Positions 53,113 through 62,977 of a stretch of 64,000 nt of DNA are shown here, piece by piece. The position numbers and the translations under genes were made by a program. How positions within the stretch are numbered: the first letter of the stretch is position 1; each line of letters opens with the position of its first letter. A model generated the notes under the pieces. It saw only the letters and a list, made by a program, of their open reading frames with translations, had not been told where the DNA came from and made no database searches. Source of the DNA: Snodgrassella alvi (GTDB lineage: Bacteria; Pseudomonadota; Gammaproteobacteria; Burkholderiales; Neisseriaceae); NCBI RefSeq assembly GCF_002777745.1, contig NZ_MEIO01000066.1:34747-98746 (forward strand), written 5' to 3'.

Positions 53113-56100
53113 ATGAGCACTTTAAGTACAAACAATAAAAAAACCAGATTTCAAAAAGGGAAAAAATTTCTATTTGTTGCGGTAGCAGGAGCATTAAGCA
53201 CTCAGGCAGTGGCAGATGTAAATATATTCGCCGATATCCCTCTGCATTTGCAAAATACTTCTACAGTTACAACTTCTTATAATATCAAACCTAATATCAT
53301 CTTATTAATTGATTCTTCAGGCAGTATGAATGAAAAACTTCAGGGAGATTCAATTAAATGCAGAAACCGTACATCTATAAGAAAAAATGCGGAGGGAGTA
53401 ACCACTGCATGGTCTCCATGGAGTGAGTATAAGTATGGGTTTCAAGAAACACCGGCGAATACCAAAGATATTCAATATAGATGCAGGCAATTCAAAAAAA
53501 TTGATGGTGTAAAAGATGTGTTGCTGAATATTCTGGCAGACTACCGCAATGATATGTATTTTGCATTCCGTCCTCTGCTCGGTACCGATGACCGCTATAA
53601 TACTTTTTATGACACCTCAGATCCTGAACAATACGATGCATTAACTAAGCACATCAAAGATATTGCCGCTGGTGGCGGAACACCGACTACCGAGCAAATT
53701 GCTGTTGTAGCCAGAAATTTAGTGATGAACAAATTACAGTATCGCTGTCAGAAATCATATATTGTTCTGCTTTCAGACGGTGAGGCCGATAATACTGTTG
53801 CCAGATCAGATACCATAATGGATGGTTATTTTGACAGTAAATGGAAAACAAATCAGGAAAGATATGACTTTTTTACTCGTGGCGGCAATTACCGGACTCA
53901 AAACAAACCTCACCGTCTGGAACATTACACAAGAATATTATACGAAAAAAATTTCGGACCCTATATTTACGATAATAAATTTTATTATTCTGATGGGAGT
54001 ACAATTTATACTCATGTTAATAAACGTACTACCGATAATGCCGGACAACCGTGGGATTCCCCTGATCCTTTGAATAACAACCTTCCTTTCACTCAAACGG
54101 CTGAAACCTTTACTATTGGCGTAGGTTTAGGGCAGAAAACCAATGCAAACGGACAGATTGCCATCCCATATCTGGAAAACGGTGCCATGCCGTCCAGTAA
54201 TTTCTTTAACACCAATTCTCAAACAGAGATTATAAAAGCTTTTAAAGACATCTTCGAATCAATTAAAGGATCCTCCGAAACTACCACTACCACCACTACT
54301 TCTACTGCGCCAACGGTAGCCATATCTCGCTCTGAAAGCAACAATATATCCATTACAGCCACAGTTGAATCCGGCGCATGGAGTAGTAAAATATGTATTC
54401 GCAAAATAAAAGATAAAACCAATAATGAATGTACTGCCCAGCCATCATTCAACAACCGTCAGCTCTTATTGAATAACGGCACTCGTACCTACCTGTATTC
54501 AGGAAATCTGACCGGTTTAAATAATGATACATTCAAGATCAGCAATAATGGTAAAAACCAATCAGAATGGTTAAATGGTTTACTGGCCTGGCTTAGCCGT
54601 TCCAAACCGGATGATGCCATCAAAACTGATGACTTTGTACTTGATTACCGTCAGCGAACCGCATCACCTATAGCTGGCCCCAATGCAAATCGCGATATAG
54701 GTGATATGATTGATAATCCGATCATTACCGCGGGTAATATTGATGAGAGTAACGGCCTGCAGAAATACATGGTTACCTCTGCTAACGATGGCATGGTATA
54801 TGTTTTCCGCTCTACTAATAATGAACAATATCCTTATGATTTGAAATTCAATTTCATGCCTATGGGTATTGAACGCCAGAGCAATGATGGTTCTGATCTG
54901 GTTGCCCATTATTATAAAGATCTCACCCATAATGATTATGGAAGAAACAGCCTGCATCCGCATCGCTTCCTCCTGAATGGAGGAATGGTGGTACAGCAAA
55001 CTGAGCAGAGTAAAGATAGAAATGGCAATGACCGCCCGCAACAGACATTTATGGTCTCAACAATGGGACAGGCCGGCCGCGGAGCGTTTGCCATTAATAT
55101 CGGAGGAAATGAGCTGGTTTCCGGCCGAGCAATTGCTGTAGATAATATGGGCAGCTCCGGCTGGTATAATGACGTATCCCTGTTCCAGACACCCACTGGA
55201 CCAAATAATTACTTTGGCTTTACCGTGGGTACTCCAGCCATCGCAAGGCTACGGGTAAATGAAGACCCTGATGCATCCCCTACTTCTGTAGCCAACCACA
55301 TCCGTGAAGCCGCATTTATCAGTAACGGATATAACTATTCTTCTACGTTGGCCAGCAATAATGCAGGTCAGCCCTCCTCAGAGTCTGCACTTTATATTTA
55401 CGATATTCTGGGTGTGGATGTAGGCACTGACGGCTATACCAGAACTGGCTATAGAAAAGGTGAATTGATTGCCAAGCTTACTCCAGAGCAAGACCCCGAG
55501 TCAGAAGAATATGCTGGTGGACTTTCCGGCCCGACAGTGATTGATATTGATGGTGATGGTGTTGCAGATATGGCTTATGCCGGAGATTATGCAGGTAACT
55601 TGTATCGTTTTGATCTGAGATCGCCTGATCCTGCCCAATGGACTGTACACAAATTATTTTCGGCCGGTGCACCTATCACTTCTGCACCTGGTGTTATTCT
55701 GGTTAACAATACACAGGATAATAACAATTCAAATAATGGCAATAACAACAATCAGGATAATATGACTGCCGTTATCACTTTTGGTACAGGTAGTGATATT
55801 TATCAGTCTGATTTATTAAATAAAGATCAGCAAGCTGTATATGGTATCTATGACAATCTGAATGACACTACACCAACTGAAGTTTCAAAACAGTCTTTGC
55901 TGAAGCAGGAATTAACCGCCAGTGGAGATTATCGCCAACTTTCAGACAATCTGTTTAACCCAAAAGTTAACCGAGGCTGGTATTTCAATCTGGAAAACGG
56001 CACGGGCGAACGCGTGGTAAGCAAACCTATTGTTGTTTCCTATGGTGGTGTTGTTTTTTCTCGAAAATATAAAACCACAAAAGATGACAAATTACCAGAT

Positions 56101-56469
56101 CCTTGTCAGGAAACTGAACGCAAAGAGGAAAGCGAAGTATACAGTAGTATAATACAATATAATATTAAAACTGGCGGCAGACTGGGAGAGAAAGATCCTC
56201 ATTTTAATGTAGGTGCTCCGCTTGGTACAGTGAAAACTATTCAAGGACTATATAGTTTCACTGTTTCTGGTAATAATCGTGTGGATGTGGGCGGTAATCT
56301 GACACAATCTCCATTAGGTAAAGATCCAAGACGAACTGAAGAGTGCACTCGAGCACCAATGGAAGGTATCGATACAGAGGGTAACGTAGTTTCGATTAAC
56401 GTGCCTAGATGCCCGATCAGCTTCAAGCGTTTGTCATGGAGAGAAATTAAAACCAGCTATACAGGCTAA
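53113..56469 (+). CDS. pilC: PilC/PilY1-family type IV pilus tip adhesin, first copy
   Basis: An 1118-residue exported protein. Signal peptide at about residues 18-35 (FLFVAVAGALSTQAVADV). A von Willebrand A-like domain follows with the MIDAS motif DSSGS at 67-71. A Thr-rich linker (SSETTTTTTT, about residue 393) leads to the C-terminal PilY1 beta-propeller, which carries a calcium loop DIDGDGVAD near residue 813. PilC/PilY1 proteins cap type IV pili, control extension/retraction and bind host surfaces. This copy has an Asn-rich insertion (about residues 865-885) missing in the second copy. No poly-G tract for phase variation is seen in the signal region, unlike Neisseria pilC. Confidence 0.9.
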   Translation: MSTLSTNNKKTRFQKGKKFLFVAVAGALSTQAVADVNIFADIPLHLQNTSTVTTSYNIKPNIILLIDSSGSMNEKLQGDSIKCRNRTSIRKNAEGVTTAWSPWSEYKYGFQETPANTKDIQYRCRQFKKIDGVKDVLLNILADYRNDMYFAFRPLLGTDDRYNTFYDTSDPEQYDALTKHIKDIAAGGGTPTTEQIAVVARNLVMNKLQYRCQKSYIVLLSDGEADNTVARSDTIMDGYFDSKWKTNQERYDFFTRGGNYRTQNKPHRLEHYTRILYEKNFGPYIYDNKFYYSDGSTIYTHVNKRTTDNAGQPWDSPDPLNNNLPFTQTAETFTIGVGLGQKTNANGQIAIPYLENGAMPSSNFFNTNSQTEIIKAFKDIFESIKGSSETTTTTTTSTAPTVAISRSESNNISITATVESGAWSSKICIRKIKDKTNNECTAQPSFNNRQLLLNNGTRTYLYSGNLTGLNNDTFKISNNGKNQSEWLNGLLAWLSRSKPDDAIKTDDFVLDYRQRTASPIAGPNANRDIGDMIDNPIITAGNIDESNGLQKYMVTSANDGMVYVFRSTNNEQYPYDLKFNFMPMGIERQSNDGSDLVAHYYKDLTHNDYGRNSLHPHRFLLNGGMVVQQTEQSKDRNGNDRPQQTFMVSTMGQAGRGAFAINIGGNELVSGRAIAVDNMGSSGWYNDVSLFQTPTGPNNYFGFTVGTPAIARLRVNEDPDASPTSVANHIREAAFISNGYNYSSTLASNNAGQPSSESALYIYDILGVDVGTDGYTRTGYRKGELIAKLTPEQDPESEEYAGGLSGPTVIDIDGDGVADMAYAGDYAGNLYRFDLRSPDPAQWTVHKLFSAGAPITSAPGVILVNNTQDNNNSNNGNNNNQDNMTAVITFGTGSDIYQSDLLNKDQQAVYGIYDNLNDTTPTEVSKQSLLKQELTASGDYRQLSDNLFNPKVNRGWYFNLENGTGERVVSKPIVVSYGGVVFSRKYKTTKDDKLPDPCQETERKEESEVYSSIIQYNIKTGGRLGEKDPHFNVGAPLGTVKTIQGLYSFTVSGNNRVDVGGNLTQSPLGKDPRRTEECTRAPMEGIDTEGNVVSINVPRCPISFKRLSWREIKTSYTG

Positions 56470-56486
56470 ATTCACTTTATGAGACC

Positions 56487-56519
56487 AACGGCTAGTCAAT
56501 ACTAGCCGTTTTATTTTTT
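56487..56519 (+). terminator. Terminator after first pilC
   Basis: A 10-bp perfect stem (AACGGCTAGT with ACTAGCCGTT), CAAT loop and T-rich tail. The same hairpin follows the second copy. Confidence 0.88.
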
Positions 56520-57122
56520 ACCTTTTGTTGTAAATTGTCTAACTAAATCACTCTTATTTTATGATAATTCAAATTATAAATTTATAGAAAAATATTACTC
56601 TGAATATCCTGCATCATAACTAAAAACAGCAGATTAAATAAATATTCCATCATTATTTTTAATGAAAATATTTATCATATTATAAAACAACACTGGGTTA
56701 ATAAATATAAATTTAACTAATAAAAACATTAATATATACCTAATCAGTAAATATTTAAATAATATCTTTTACAACCCATATTATGATTTAAGCATATTTA
56801 TTTATACATTTTCCGAATAAAAGATATTCCATATATATTAATGTATTTGCATATTCAATTTAATCTCAATTGATCCTATATAGTAACAATACACAAAATT
56901 AACTAAATTTTACAAAAAATTTATTTTATTTATTTGAATAGATATTGCTTTAGGAGTAATAATATAAAAAAGCGTTATCAAAGTGCTAAATTTATTATTT
57001 ATTTTATGTGAACTTAGATATCATTGTTACACTTAGAGGTATAGTAGTTATATATATACCGTAAATTTGTTAAATTGTATTAAAGTTTATACTGTTGTTA
57101 CACCTAGTGGAGAGTAACTAAC
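56520..57122. other. AT-rich upstream region of second pilC
   Basis: About 600 bp of very AT-rich DNA without coding capacity. A possible promoter near 57070-57100 has TTGTTA and TATACT with a short 15-base spacer. GGAGAG at 57109-57114 is the ribosome site of the gene. Confidence 0.45.
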
Positions 57123-60100
57123 ATGCACCATAGATTAGTTGAAAATAAAAAAGACAAATTTCTTAAAAGGCAAAAAACACTGTCTTCAGCAGTTATTGCT
57201 GCGCTGATTGCTTTTTCTGCATGGCAAGCTCAGGCAGAAGCTAATATATTTGCCGACATCCCGCTACATTTACAAAAATCATCTACGATTACAACTGCCT
57301 ATGGTGTTAAGCCAAATATTACCTTATTTATTGACGATTCAGCCAGTATGGTAGAAAAAATTAAAGAGGGCTACTCGTATAGATGTAGAAACCGAAAATC
57401 AATAAGGAAAAACGCAAGAGGAAGAACCATAGCCTGGTCTCCATGGAGTGATTATAACTATGGAATAGAAGAGGTACCAGCCAACACCAATGATATCCAA
57501 TATAGATGCCGGCAAGATAGAAAAATCGATGGGGTTAAAGCTGTTTTGCTGAATATTCTGGCAAACTATCACAATGATATGTATTTTGCTCTCCATCCTC
57601 TGCACAAGGGCGGTATCGACGAGCGTTATAATACATTTTATGATACTTCAGATTCAACACAATACAATACACTGGCGGAACTTATCAAAAAAATGCCGAC
57701 TCATGGTTCTACGCCAACCACACAGCGATTTCCAGTTGTAGCCAGAAATTTAGTGATGAACAAATTAAAGTACCGCTGTCAGAAATCTTATATAATTTTG
57801 CTTTCTGATGGTGAGGCTAAATCACAGTTTGCCAGAGAAAACGATAATGGCGATGATGATGGTTATTTTGATGGAGTTGGTTCATGGAGGCTTGCATGGC
57901 AACCTGAAAATAATGCTTTTAATGTTCGTGATTATTTTGATGATACCGGTAAATGGCTAGATAAAAGAAAAAGAAGAGATTTTTTACACTCAGACAAAGA
58001 TGTTATGCCCTACCGTCTGAAGTTTTACAGCGAAACATTAAAAGAAAAAAATTTCGGACCTTATATTTACAATGGTAATTTTTATAACGATATAGGTAAT
58101 GCTATTTTTCACCCTAGTAAACGTACTACCGATGAAGCAGGTCAACCGTGGAATGCTCCTGACGCTCTGAATGGTCAGCGTCCTTTCACTCAAACGGCAG
58201 AAACATTTACTATTGGCGTGGGCTTAGGCCAGAAAACTTCCAACTTAGGTAAAAAGGCTATTCCATATTTGGAAAATGGTGCCATGCCGACTGGAAATTT
58301 CTTTAATACCAATACCAAGGCAGAAATTCAAGAAGCTTTTCAAAAAATCTTCGAATCAATTAAAGGTTCCTCCGAAACTACCACTACCACCACTACTTCT
58401 ACTGCGCCAACCGTGGCCGTATCCCGCTCTGAAAGTGACAATATATCCATTACAGCCATAATTGAATCCGGCGCATGGAGCAGTAAAATCTGTATTCGCA
58501 AAATTGATAAAAATAAAAAAGATAACGAGTGTACTGCCCAGCCATCATTCAACAACCGTCAGCTCTTATTGAATGACGGTACTCGTACCTACCTGTATTC
58601 AGGAAGTCTGACTGGTTTGAACAATGATACATTCAAGATCAGCAATAATGGCAAAAACCAGTCAGAATGGTTAAATGGTTTACTGGCCTGGCTTAGCCGT
58701 TCCAAACCGGATAATGCCATTAAGACTGATGACTTTGTACTCGATTACCGCCGGCGAACCACATCACCTGTGGCAGGATTTGGAGAAACCCGCGATATGG
58801 GTGACATGATTGATAATCCGATCATTACCGCGGGTAATATAGATAAAAGTAACGGCCTGCAGAAATACATGGTTACCTCTGCCAACGATGGCATGGTATA
58901 TGTTTTCCGCTCTACTAATGATGAAAAACATCCTTATGATTTGAAATTCAATTTCATGCCTATGGGTATTGAACGTCAGAGCAATGATGGTTCTGATCTG
59001 GTTGCCCATTATTATAAAGATCTCACCCATAATGATTATGGAAGAAACAGCCTGCATCCGCATCGCTTCCTCCTGAATGGAGGAATGGTGGTACAGCAAA
59101 CTGAGCAGAGTAAAGATAGAAATGGCAATGACCGTCCGCAACAGACATTTATGGTCTCAACAATGGGACAGGCCGGCCGCGGAGCGTTTGCCATTAACAT
59201 CGGAGGGAATGAGCTGGTTTCCGGCCGAGCAATTGCTGTAGATAATATGGGCAGCTCTGGCTGGTATAATGACGTATCCCTATTCCAGACACCCACCGGA
59301 CCAAATAATTACTTTGGCTTTACCGTGGGTACTCCAGCCATCGCAAGGCTACGGGTGAATGAAGACCTTAATGCATCCCCTACTTCTGTAGCTAACCACA
59401 TCCGTGAAGCCGCATTTATCAGTAACGGATATAACTATTCTTCTTCGTTAGCCAGCGATAATGCAGGTCAGCCCTCCTCAGAGTCTGCGCTTTATATTTA
59501 CGATATTCTGGGTGTAGACGTAGGCACTGACGGCTATACCAGAACCGGCTTTGCAAAAGGTGATCTGATTGCCAAACTTACTCCGCCTGAGATTGTTAGG
59601 CAGCCGTCTCCGACACAAGATCCCAATTCGGATGATTTTGAGGATGATTCGAATGAACATACTGGAGGACTTTCCAGCCCGACAGTGATTGATATTAATG
59701 GTGATGGTGTTGCAGACATAGCTTATGCCGGAGATTATGCGGGTAACTTATACCGTTTTGACCTGAGATCACCTGATCCTGCTAAGTGGACTGTGCACAA
59801 ACTATTTTCGGCTGGCGCACCCATCACCTCTGCACCTGGTGTAATTCTGGTTAACAATCCACAGAAGAGTGCGATTATTACTTTTGGTACGGGTAGTGAT
59901 ATTTATCAGTCTGATTTATCAAATAAAGATCAGCAGACTGTATATGGTATCTATGATAATCTGAATGAAAAGACACCAACTGAAATTTCAAAACAGTCTT
60001 TGCTGAAGCAGGAACTAACCCCCAGTGGCGATTATCGCTACCTTTCAGATAACCCGTTTAACCCAAGAGTTAACCGAGGCTGGTATTTCGACCTGGAAAG

Positions 60101-60617
60101 CGGCACGGGTGAACGTGTAGTAAGCAAACCTATTACTATTCTTCATAGTGGCATTATCATTAGTCGAAAATATAAAACCACAAAAGATAATAAATTGCCT
60201 GATCCTTGCCAGTCAACTGAACGCAAAGAGGAAAGCGAAGTTTACAGCAGTGTAATACAGTACAATATTAAAACGGGCGGCAAACTGGGAGAAAAGAATC
60301 CATATTTAGATAATGATGCACCAGCTGGCGCAGCGGTATCTATTCAAGGAATATATGGTCTTAAAGTAACTGGTAACGATCGTATCGATATAGGTGGTGA
60401 TTTGACACAGTCAGTATTAAAAGTACTAAGAAGTGCTGATGATGGGGGTTCTAATGATGGTACTGATGAACAGTTTACGGTTACGGAAGAATGCACCCGT
60501 GCACCTATAGAAGGAGCCGATACAAAAGGCAATGTGGTTTCGATTATAGCTCCTAGATGCCCGATTAAATTCAAGCGCTTATCATGGAGAGAAGTTAAAA
60601 CTGACTATACTGGTTAA
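57123..60617 (+). CDS. pilC: PilC/PilY1-family type IV pilus tip adhesin, second copy
   Basis: An 1164-residue paralog of the preceding gene with the same layout: signal peptide (about residues 18-39, ending AQAEA), VWA-like domain with MIDAS variant DDSAS (71-75, keeping DxSxS), Thr-rich linker and PilY1 propeller with calcium loop DINGDGVAD near residue 858. The stretch from about 58530 to 59580 is almost identical in DNA to 54427-55480, while the N- and C-terminal parts differ, including an extra PPEIVRQPSPTQDPNSDDFEDDSNE segment and a C-terminal SADDGGSNDGTDEQ insert. Good GGAGAG ribosome site. Likely a distinct adhesive tip variant. Confidence 0.9.
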   Translation: MHHRLVENKKDKFLKRQKTLSSAVIAALIAFSAWQAQAEANIFADIPLHLQKSSTITTAYGVKPNITLFIDDSASMVEKIKEGYSYRCRNRKSIRKNARGRTIAWSPWSDYNYGIEEVPANTNDIQYRCRQDRKIDGVKAVLLNILANYHNDMYFALHPLHKGGIDERYNTFYDTSDSTQYNTLAELIKKMPTHGSTPTTQRFPVVARNLVMNKLKYRCQKSYIILLSDGEAKSQFARENDNGDDDGYFDGVGSWRLAWQPENNAFNVRDYFDDTGKWLDKRKRRDFLHSDKDVMPYRLKFYSETLKEKNFGPYIYNGNFYNDIGNAIFHPSKRTTDEAGQPWNAPDALNGQRPFTQTAETFTIGVGLGQKTSNLGKKAIPYLENGAMPTGNFFNTNTKAEIQEAFQKIFESIKGSSETTTTTTTSTAPTVAVSRSESDNISITAIIESGAWSSKICIRKIDKNKKDNECTAQPSFNNRQLLLNDGTRTYLYSGSLTGLNNDTFKISNNGKNQSEWLNGLLAWLSRSKPDNAIKTDDFVLDYRRRTTSPVAGFGETRDMGDMIDNPIITAGNIDKSNGLQKYMVTSANDGMVYVFRSTNDEKHPYDLKFNFMPMGIERQSNDGSDLVAHYYKDLTHNDYGRNSLHPHRFLLNGGMVVQQTEQSKDRNGNDRPQQTFMVSTMGQAGRGAFAINIGGNELVSGRAIAVDNMGSSGWYNDVSLFQTPTGPNNYFGFTVGTPAIARLRVNEDLNASPTSVANHIREAAFISNGYNYSSSLASDNAGQPSSESALYIYDILGVDVGTDGYTRTGFAKGDLIAKLTPPEIVRQPSPTQDPNSDDFEDDSNEHTGGLSSPTVIDINGDGVADIAYAGDYAGNLYRFDLRSPDPAKWTVHKLFSAGAPITSAPGVILVNNPQKSAIITFGTGSDIYQSDLSNKDQQTVYGIYDNLNEKTPTEISKQSLLKQELTPSGDYRYLSDNPFNPRVNRGWYFDLESGTGERVVSKPITILHSGIIISRKYKTTKDNKLPDPCQSTERKEESEVYSSVIQYNIKTGGKLGEKNPYLDNDAPAGAAVSIQGIYGLKVTGNDRIDIGGDLTQSVLKVLRSADDGGSNDGTDEQFTVTEECTRAPIEGADTKGNVVSIIAPRCPIKFKRLSWREVKTDYTG

Positions 60618-60632
60618 ATTCACTTTATAAAA

Positions 60633-60660
60633 TCAACGGCTAGTCAATACTAGCCGTTGA
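60633..60660. terminator. Terminator after second pilC
   Basis: A 12-bp perfect stem (TCAACGGCTAGT with ACTAGCCGTTGA), CAAT loop; the loop and inner ten pairs equal the first copy's terminator. Confidence 0.85.
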
Positions 60661-60701
60661 TTATTTATATCACTAAAAAATATAAATCTATTATAGGGAC
60701 T

Positions 60702-61325
60702 TTAATTAGTAAAATGTCCCATTTTTTCCATTTTGGTATGCAGATATTGCTGGTTTTCAGGATTCTGGCCTACATGTAAGGGTACGCGATTAGTTACATT
60801 GATACCAAGCGCTTTAAGTGTGGCTACTTTCTGTGGGTTGTTGGTCATTAACTGTATTGACTGCACCCCCAGATAATCAAGAATTTCTTTGGCCAAAGAA
60901 AAGTCACGGGCGTCAACCGGCAAGCCTAATGCCAGATTTGCTTCAACGGTATCCATTCCTTCATCCTGAAGTTTATAGGCACAGATTTTATTCAGTAAGC
61001 CAATGCCACGCCCTTCCTGACGTAAATACACAATTACGCCACATCCTTCATGCTGCACTGCTTTCATGGCAGCCTCAAGCTGCGGCCCACAGTCACAACG
61101 CTTAGAAAACAAAGCATCGCCGGTAAGACATTCAGAATGAATTCGTCCGAGAACGGCTTCTCCACTAGCAATATTGCCTACAGTGAGTGCAATATGTTCC
61201 TGCCTGTTGCGTACGTCCTCAAACCCGTACATGGTAAATTCACCCCACTGCGTTGGCAAACGGCAGGAGGCAATAAAACGTACTGGGCTATGATCTTTAA
61301 TCTGGTTTTGATGTGTTGTTGGCAT
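60702..61325 (-). CDS. ribA: GTP cyclohydrolase II
   Basis: A stand-alone 207-residue GTP cyclohydrolase II that opens riboflavin synthesis by converting GTP to a diaminopyrimidine. Zinc ligands are in ECLTGDALFSKRCDCGPQL (three Cys), and the active-site LRQEGRGIGLLNKICAYKLQDEG is complete. The start at 61325 follows AAGGGA, 5 bases after the upstream GAF gene stop, so the pair is co-translated. There is no ribB fusion and no FMN riboswitch in front. Confidence 0.94.
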   Translation of the reverse strand: MPTTHQNQIKDHSPVRFIASCRLPTQWGEFTMYGFEDVRNRQEHIALTVGNIASGEAVLGRIHSECLTGDALFSKRCDCGPQLEAAMKAVQHEGCGVIVYLRQEGRGIGLLNKICAYKLQDEGMDTVEANLALGLPVDARDFSLAKEILDYLGVQSIQLMTNNPQKVATLKALGINVTNRVPLHVGQNPENQQYLHTKMEKMGHFTN

Positions 61326-61330
61326 GATAT

Positions 61331-62035
61331 TTATCCCTTGATAAATGCGGTACTGGCGTTTTGCAGATTTTGCAGCAATGGCGTGATAACAATGGCCAAA
61401 GCTGTCCAATCGATTAATTCTGCTTCAGTAATGGCATTATTGTGCTGATGAGCAGTATATAGTACACCCAGCACCTGCCCCTGCTCATTGGTTACGGGAA
61501 CAGCCAGCTGGGAAGCGTTAACCTGTTCACCAATCAGGCTGCCATCTGCTAGCCATTGCTGTACGTTATTTACCTGATTCAGCCAGCCGGTTGATGCAGT
61601 ACGGACAAATAAGTACTGTTGCACCTGTTGCTGTTCACATTCAAGTTTAACCGGCAAATTACTGCCCCGAGCCAGTAATCGGTATAGCTGCCCTGCTTCA
61701 TCATTAGCTTCATATAAATATAAAGCAAAGGTATCATTATGATGACGGCTTGAAATTGAATCTAAAGCGAGATACAACTGACGCAATGTGTATGCACTAT
61801 TATTATTGGCTGTAAACAGATCAGTTGGATGCATTTGTCGCAATGCTTCTGTATTCAAGCCAAATATTTGTGCCAAACTGAATCCGTTTTCTTCATACCA
61901 CAATATAGACATATCGATTTCTGCCTGAGCCAGCTCTAATACTGATTGGACTGCCAGCATAGCCATCTGTACTTCTTCTGCTGGTACTTTTAATCCTTGC
62001 GTTTGCAGGTAATCACGCACCTGAGCGCATACCAT
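61331..62035 (-). CDS. GAF-domain protein coupled to ribA
   Basis: A 234-residue cytosolic protein. The C-terminal half (residues about 95-215) looks like a GAF domain: TFALYLYEANDEAGQLYRLLARG, TGWLNQVNNVQQWLADG, SQLAVPVTNEQGQVLGVLYTAH. The N-terminal third is helical and without clear family. No output domain such as GGDEF or kinase is attached. Its stop is 5 bases from ribA, so it may sense or respond to a small molecule in the flavin route, but that is inference. Confidence 0.65.
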   Translation of the reverse strand: MVCAQVRDYLQTQGLKVPAEEVQMAMLAVQSVLELAQAEIDMSILWYEENGFSLAQIFGLNTEALRQMHPTDLFTANNNSAYTLRQLYLALDSISSRHHNDTFALYLYEANDEAGQLYRLLARGSNLPVKLECEQQQVQQYLFVRTASTGWLNQVNNVQQWLADGSLIGEQVNASQLAVPVTNEQGQVLGVLYTAHQHNNAITEAELIDWTALAIVITPLLQNLQNASTAFIKG

Positions 62036-62453
62036 ATTTTTCCTTACTTTGTTCTTTGCAAGTGATTATTGTAACCGAAAATCGGCCGGATACTGGATAA
62101 CAAGCTATAAGTACAACGACAAATAAGAATTTCTTTATTATTTATACTGGCCTTTTCTGAATACTGAAAATCAGCAACTAAGATCAAATTATTTGTATCA
62201 TAAACTTATAAATATTTGTTAGTGTAATTTGCTTCTAAGAAGAAAGTTATTGGCACATTGATAACTGGCGGAATCGATCTATTCAGCTTCTGACTAACAA
62301 TATCTGAAATAATGATGAATTACCTTAAACGATAGATGCTGTTAATTTAATTGCAGTAAGTTAAATTAAGATTAAGTACTTGTATTATATAAAAACTCAA
62401 TTAATAATAATCATACCGTGGCTTCACGGCAGCTATTATATAAGGAGTGGTAT
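62036..62453. other. Intergenic region, GAF gene / YjzC-like gene
   Basis: About 420 bp. It holds an inverted repeat TTAATTTAA ... TTAAATTAA (62342-62350 and 62361-62369) and a short leader hairpin CCGTG-GCTT-CACGG (62416-62429) before the small gene. No other feature. Confidence 0.5.
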
Positions 62454-62636
62454 ATGAGCAATCTAAAACCCGGTGATAATTCTGGCACTAATGGCGGAAT
62501 TTATCAGGAAGTTGATCAGCATGGCCATGGTTTGGAAAACTATGTCACTATTAAAGATCATGAAAAAGCACCTCCTACCCAGCATGCAGGTAATAGCTGG
62601 AGATTGAAAGACAGGACGCCAGACAGTAAGCATTGA
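62454..62636 (+). CDS. Small YjzC-like protein
   Basis: A 60-residue hydrophilic protein (MSNLKPGDNSGTNGGIYQEV, ending in DRTPDSKH). KPGDNSGTNGGIYQEVDQHG resembles the KPGexaPxxGxYxEvG core of the YjzC family of small beta proteins. The ATG at 62454 follows AAGGAGTGG; an upstream in-frame ATG at 62418 lies in a leader hairpin. Function unknown. The strong ribosome site suggests high expression. Confidence 0.7.
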   Translation: MSNLKPGDNSGTNGGIYQEVDQHGHGLENYVTIKDHEKAPPTQHAGNSWRLKDRTPDSKH

Positions 62637-62905
62637 TTGTATGTTTGTTAAAAGCTATCTGGTTGTATGGATGCATGATATAGAAAGTAATTTCTCCCTT
62701 CTGATAATTGCAGCACAATATCAGGCAATCAGATAGCGCTTATTATTATCAATATATATGAACTCTTTAACATCGCTTAAGCTTCTGGTTATCATTGGCT
62801 GCATTTCTCATAATATTCCATCCTCTTTTCTTTGTCTGAGATTACACCGATTTTTAAATAAGCTAATTAATATTCGAGCAGTTCATTATTTCTAATCAAT
62901 ATTAT
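62637..62905. other. Gap between small gene and IS element
   Basis: About 270 bp, no gene or repeat seen. The presumed left end of the insertion sequence follows. Confidence 0.45.
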
Positions 62906-62977
62906 TGTAACTATCCCCTAAAATAGTACAGCATAAAAGTAGAAAATTCTCTTTATTAACCCATTGAGGATTTAAGC

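Noticed and set aside
53113..53230. Phase-variable poly-G tract in pilC signal region, as in Neisseria
   Set aside because: No homopolymer run of G is present in either copy.
54280..54310. ACT/ACC run coding for poly-Thr as a phase-variation repeat
   Set aside because: The period is three bases, so changes stay in frame and the run is almost the same in both copies; a linker.
54664..55041. 125-codon minus-strand frames inside both pilC genes
   Set aside because: Conserved only because the sense sequences are near-identical; no start context.
60702..61400. FMN riboswitch in front of ribA
   Set aside because: ribA follows the GAF gene by five bases and no RFN-type conserved boxes are seen upstream of either gene.
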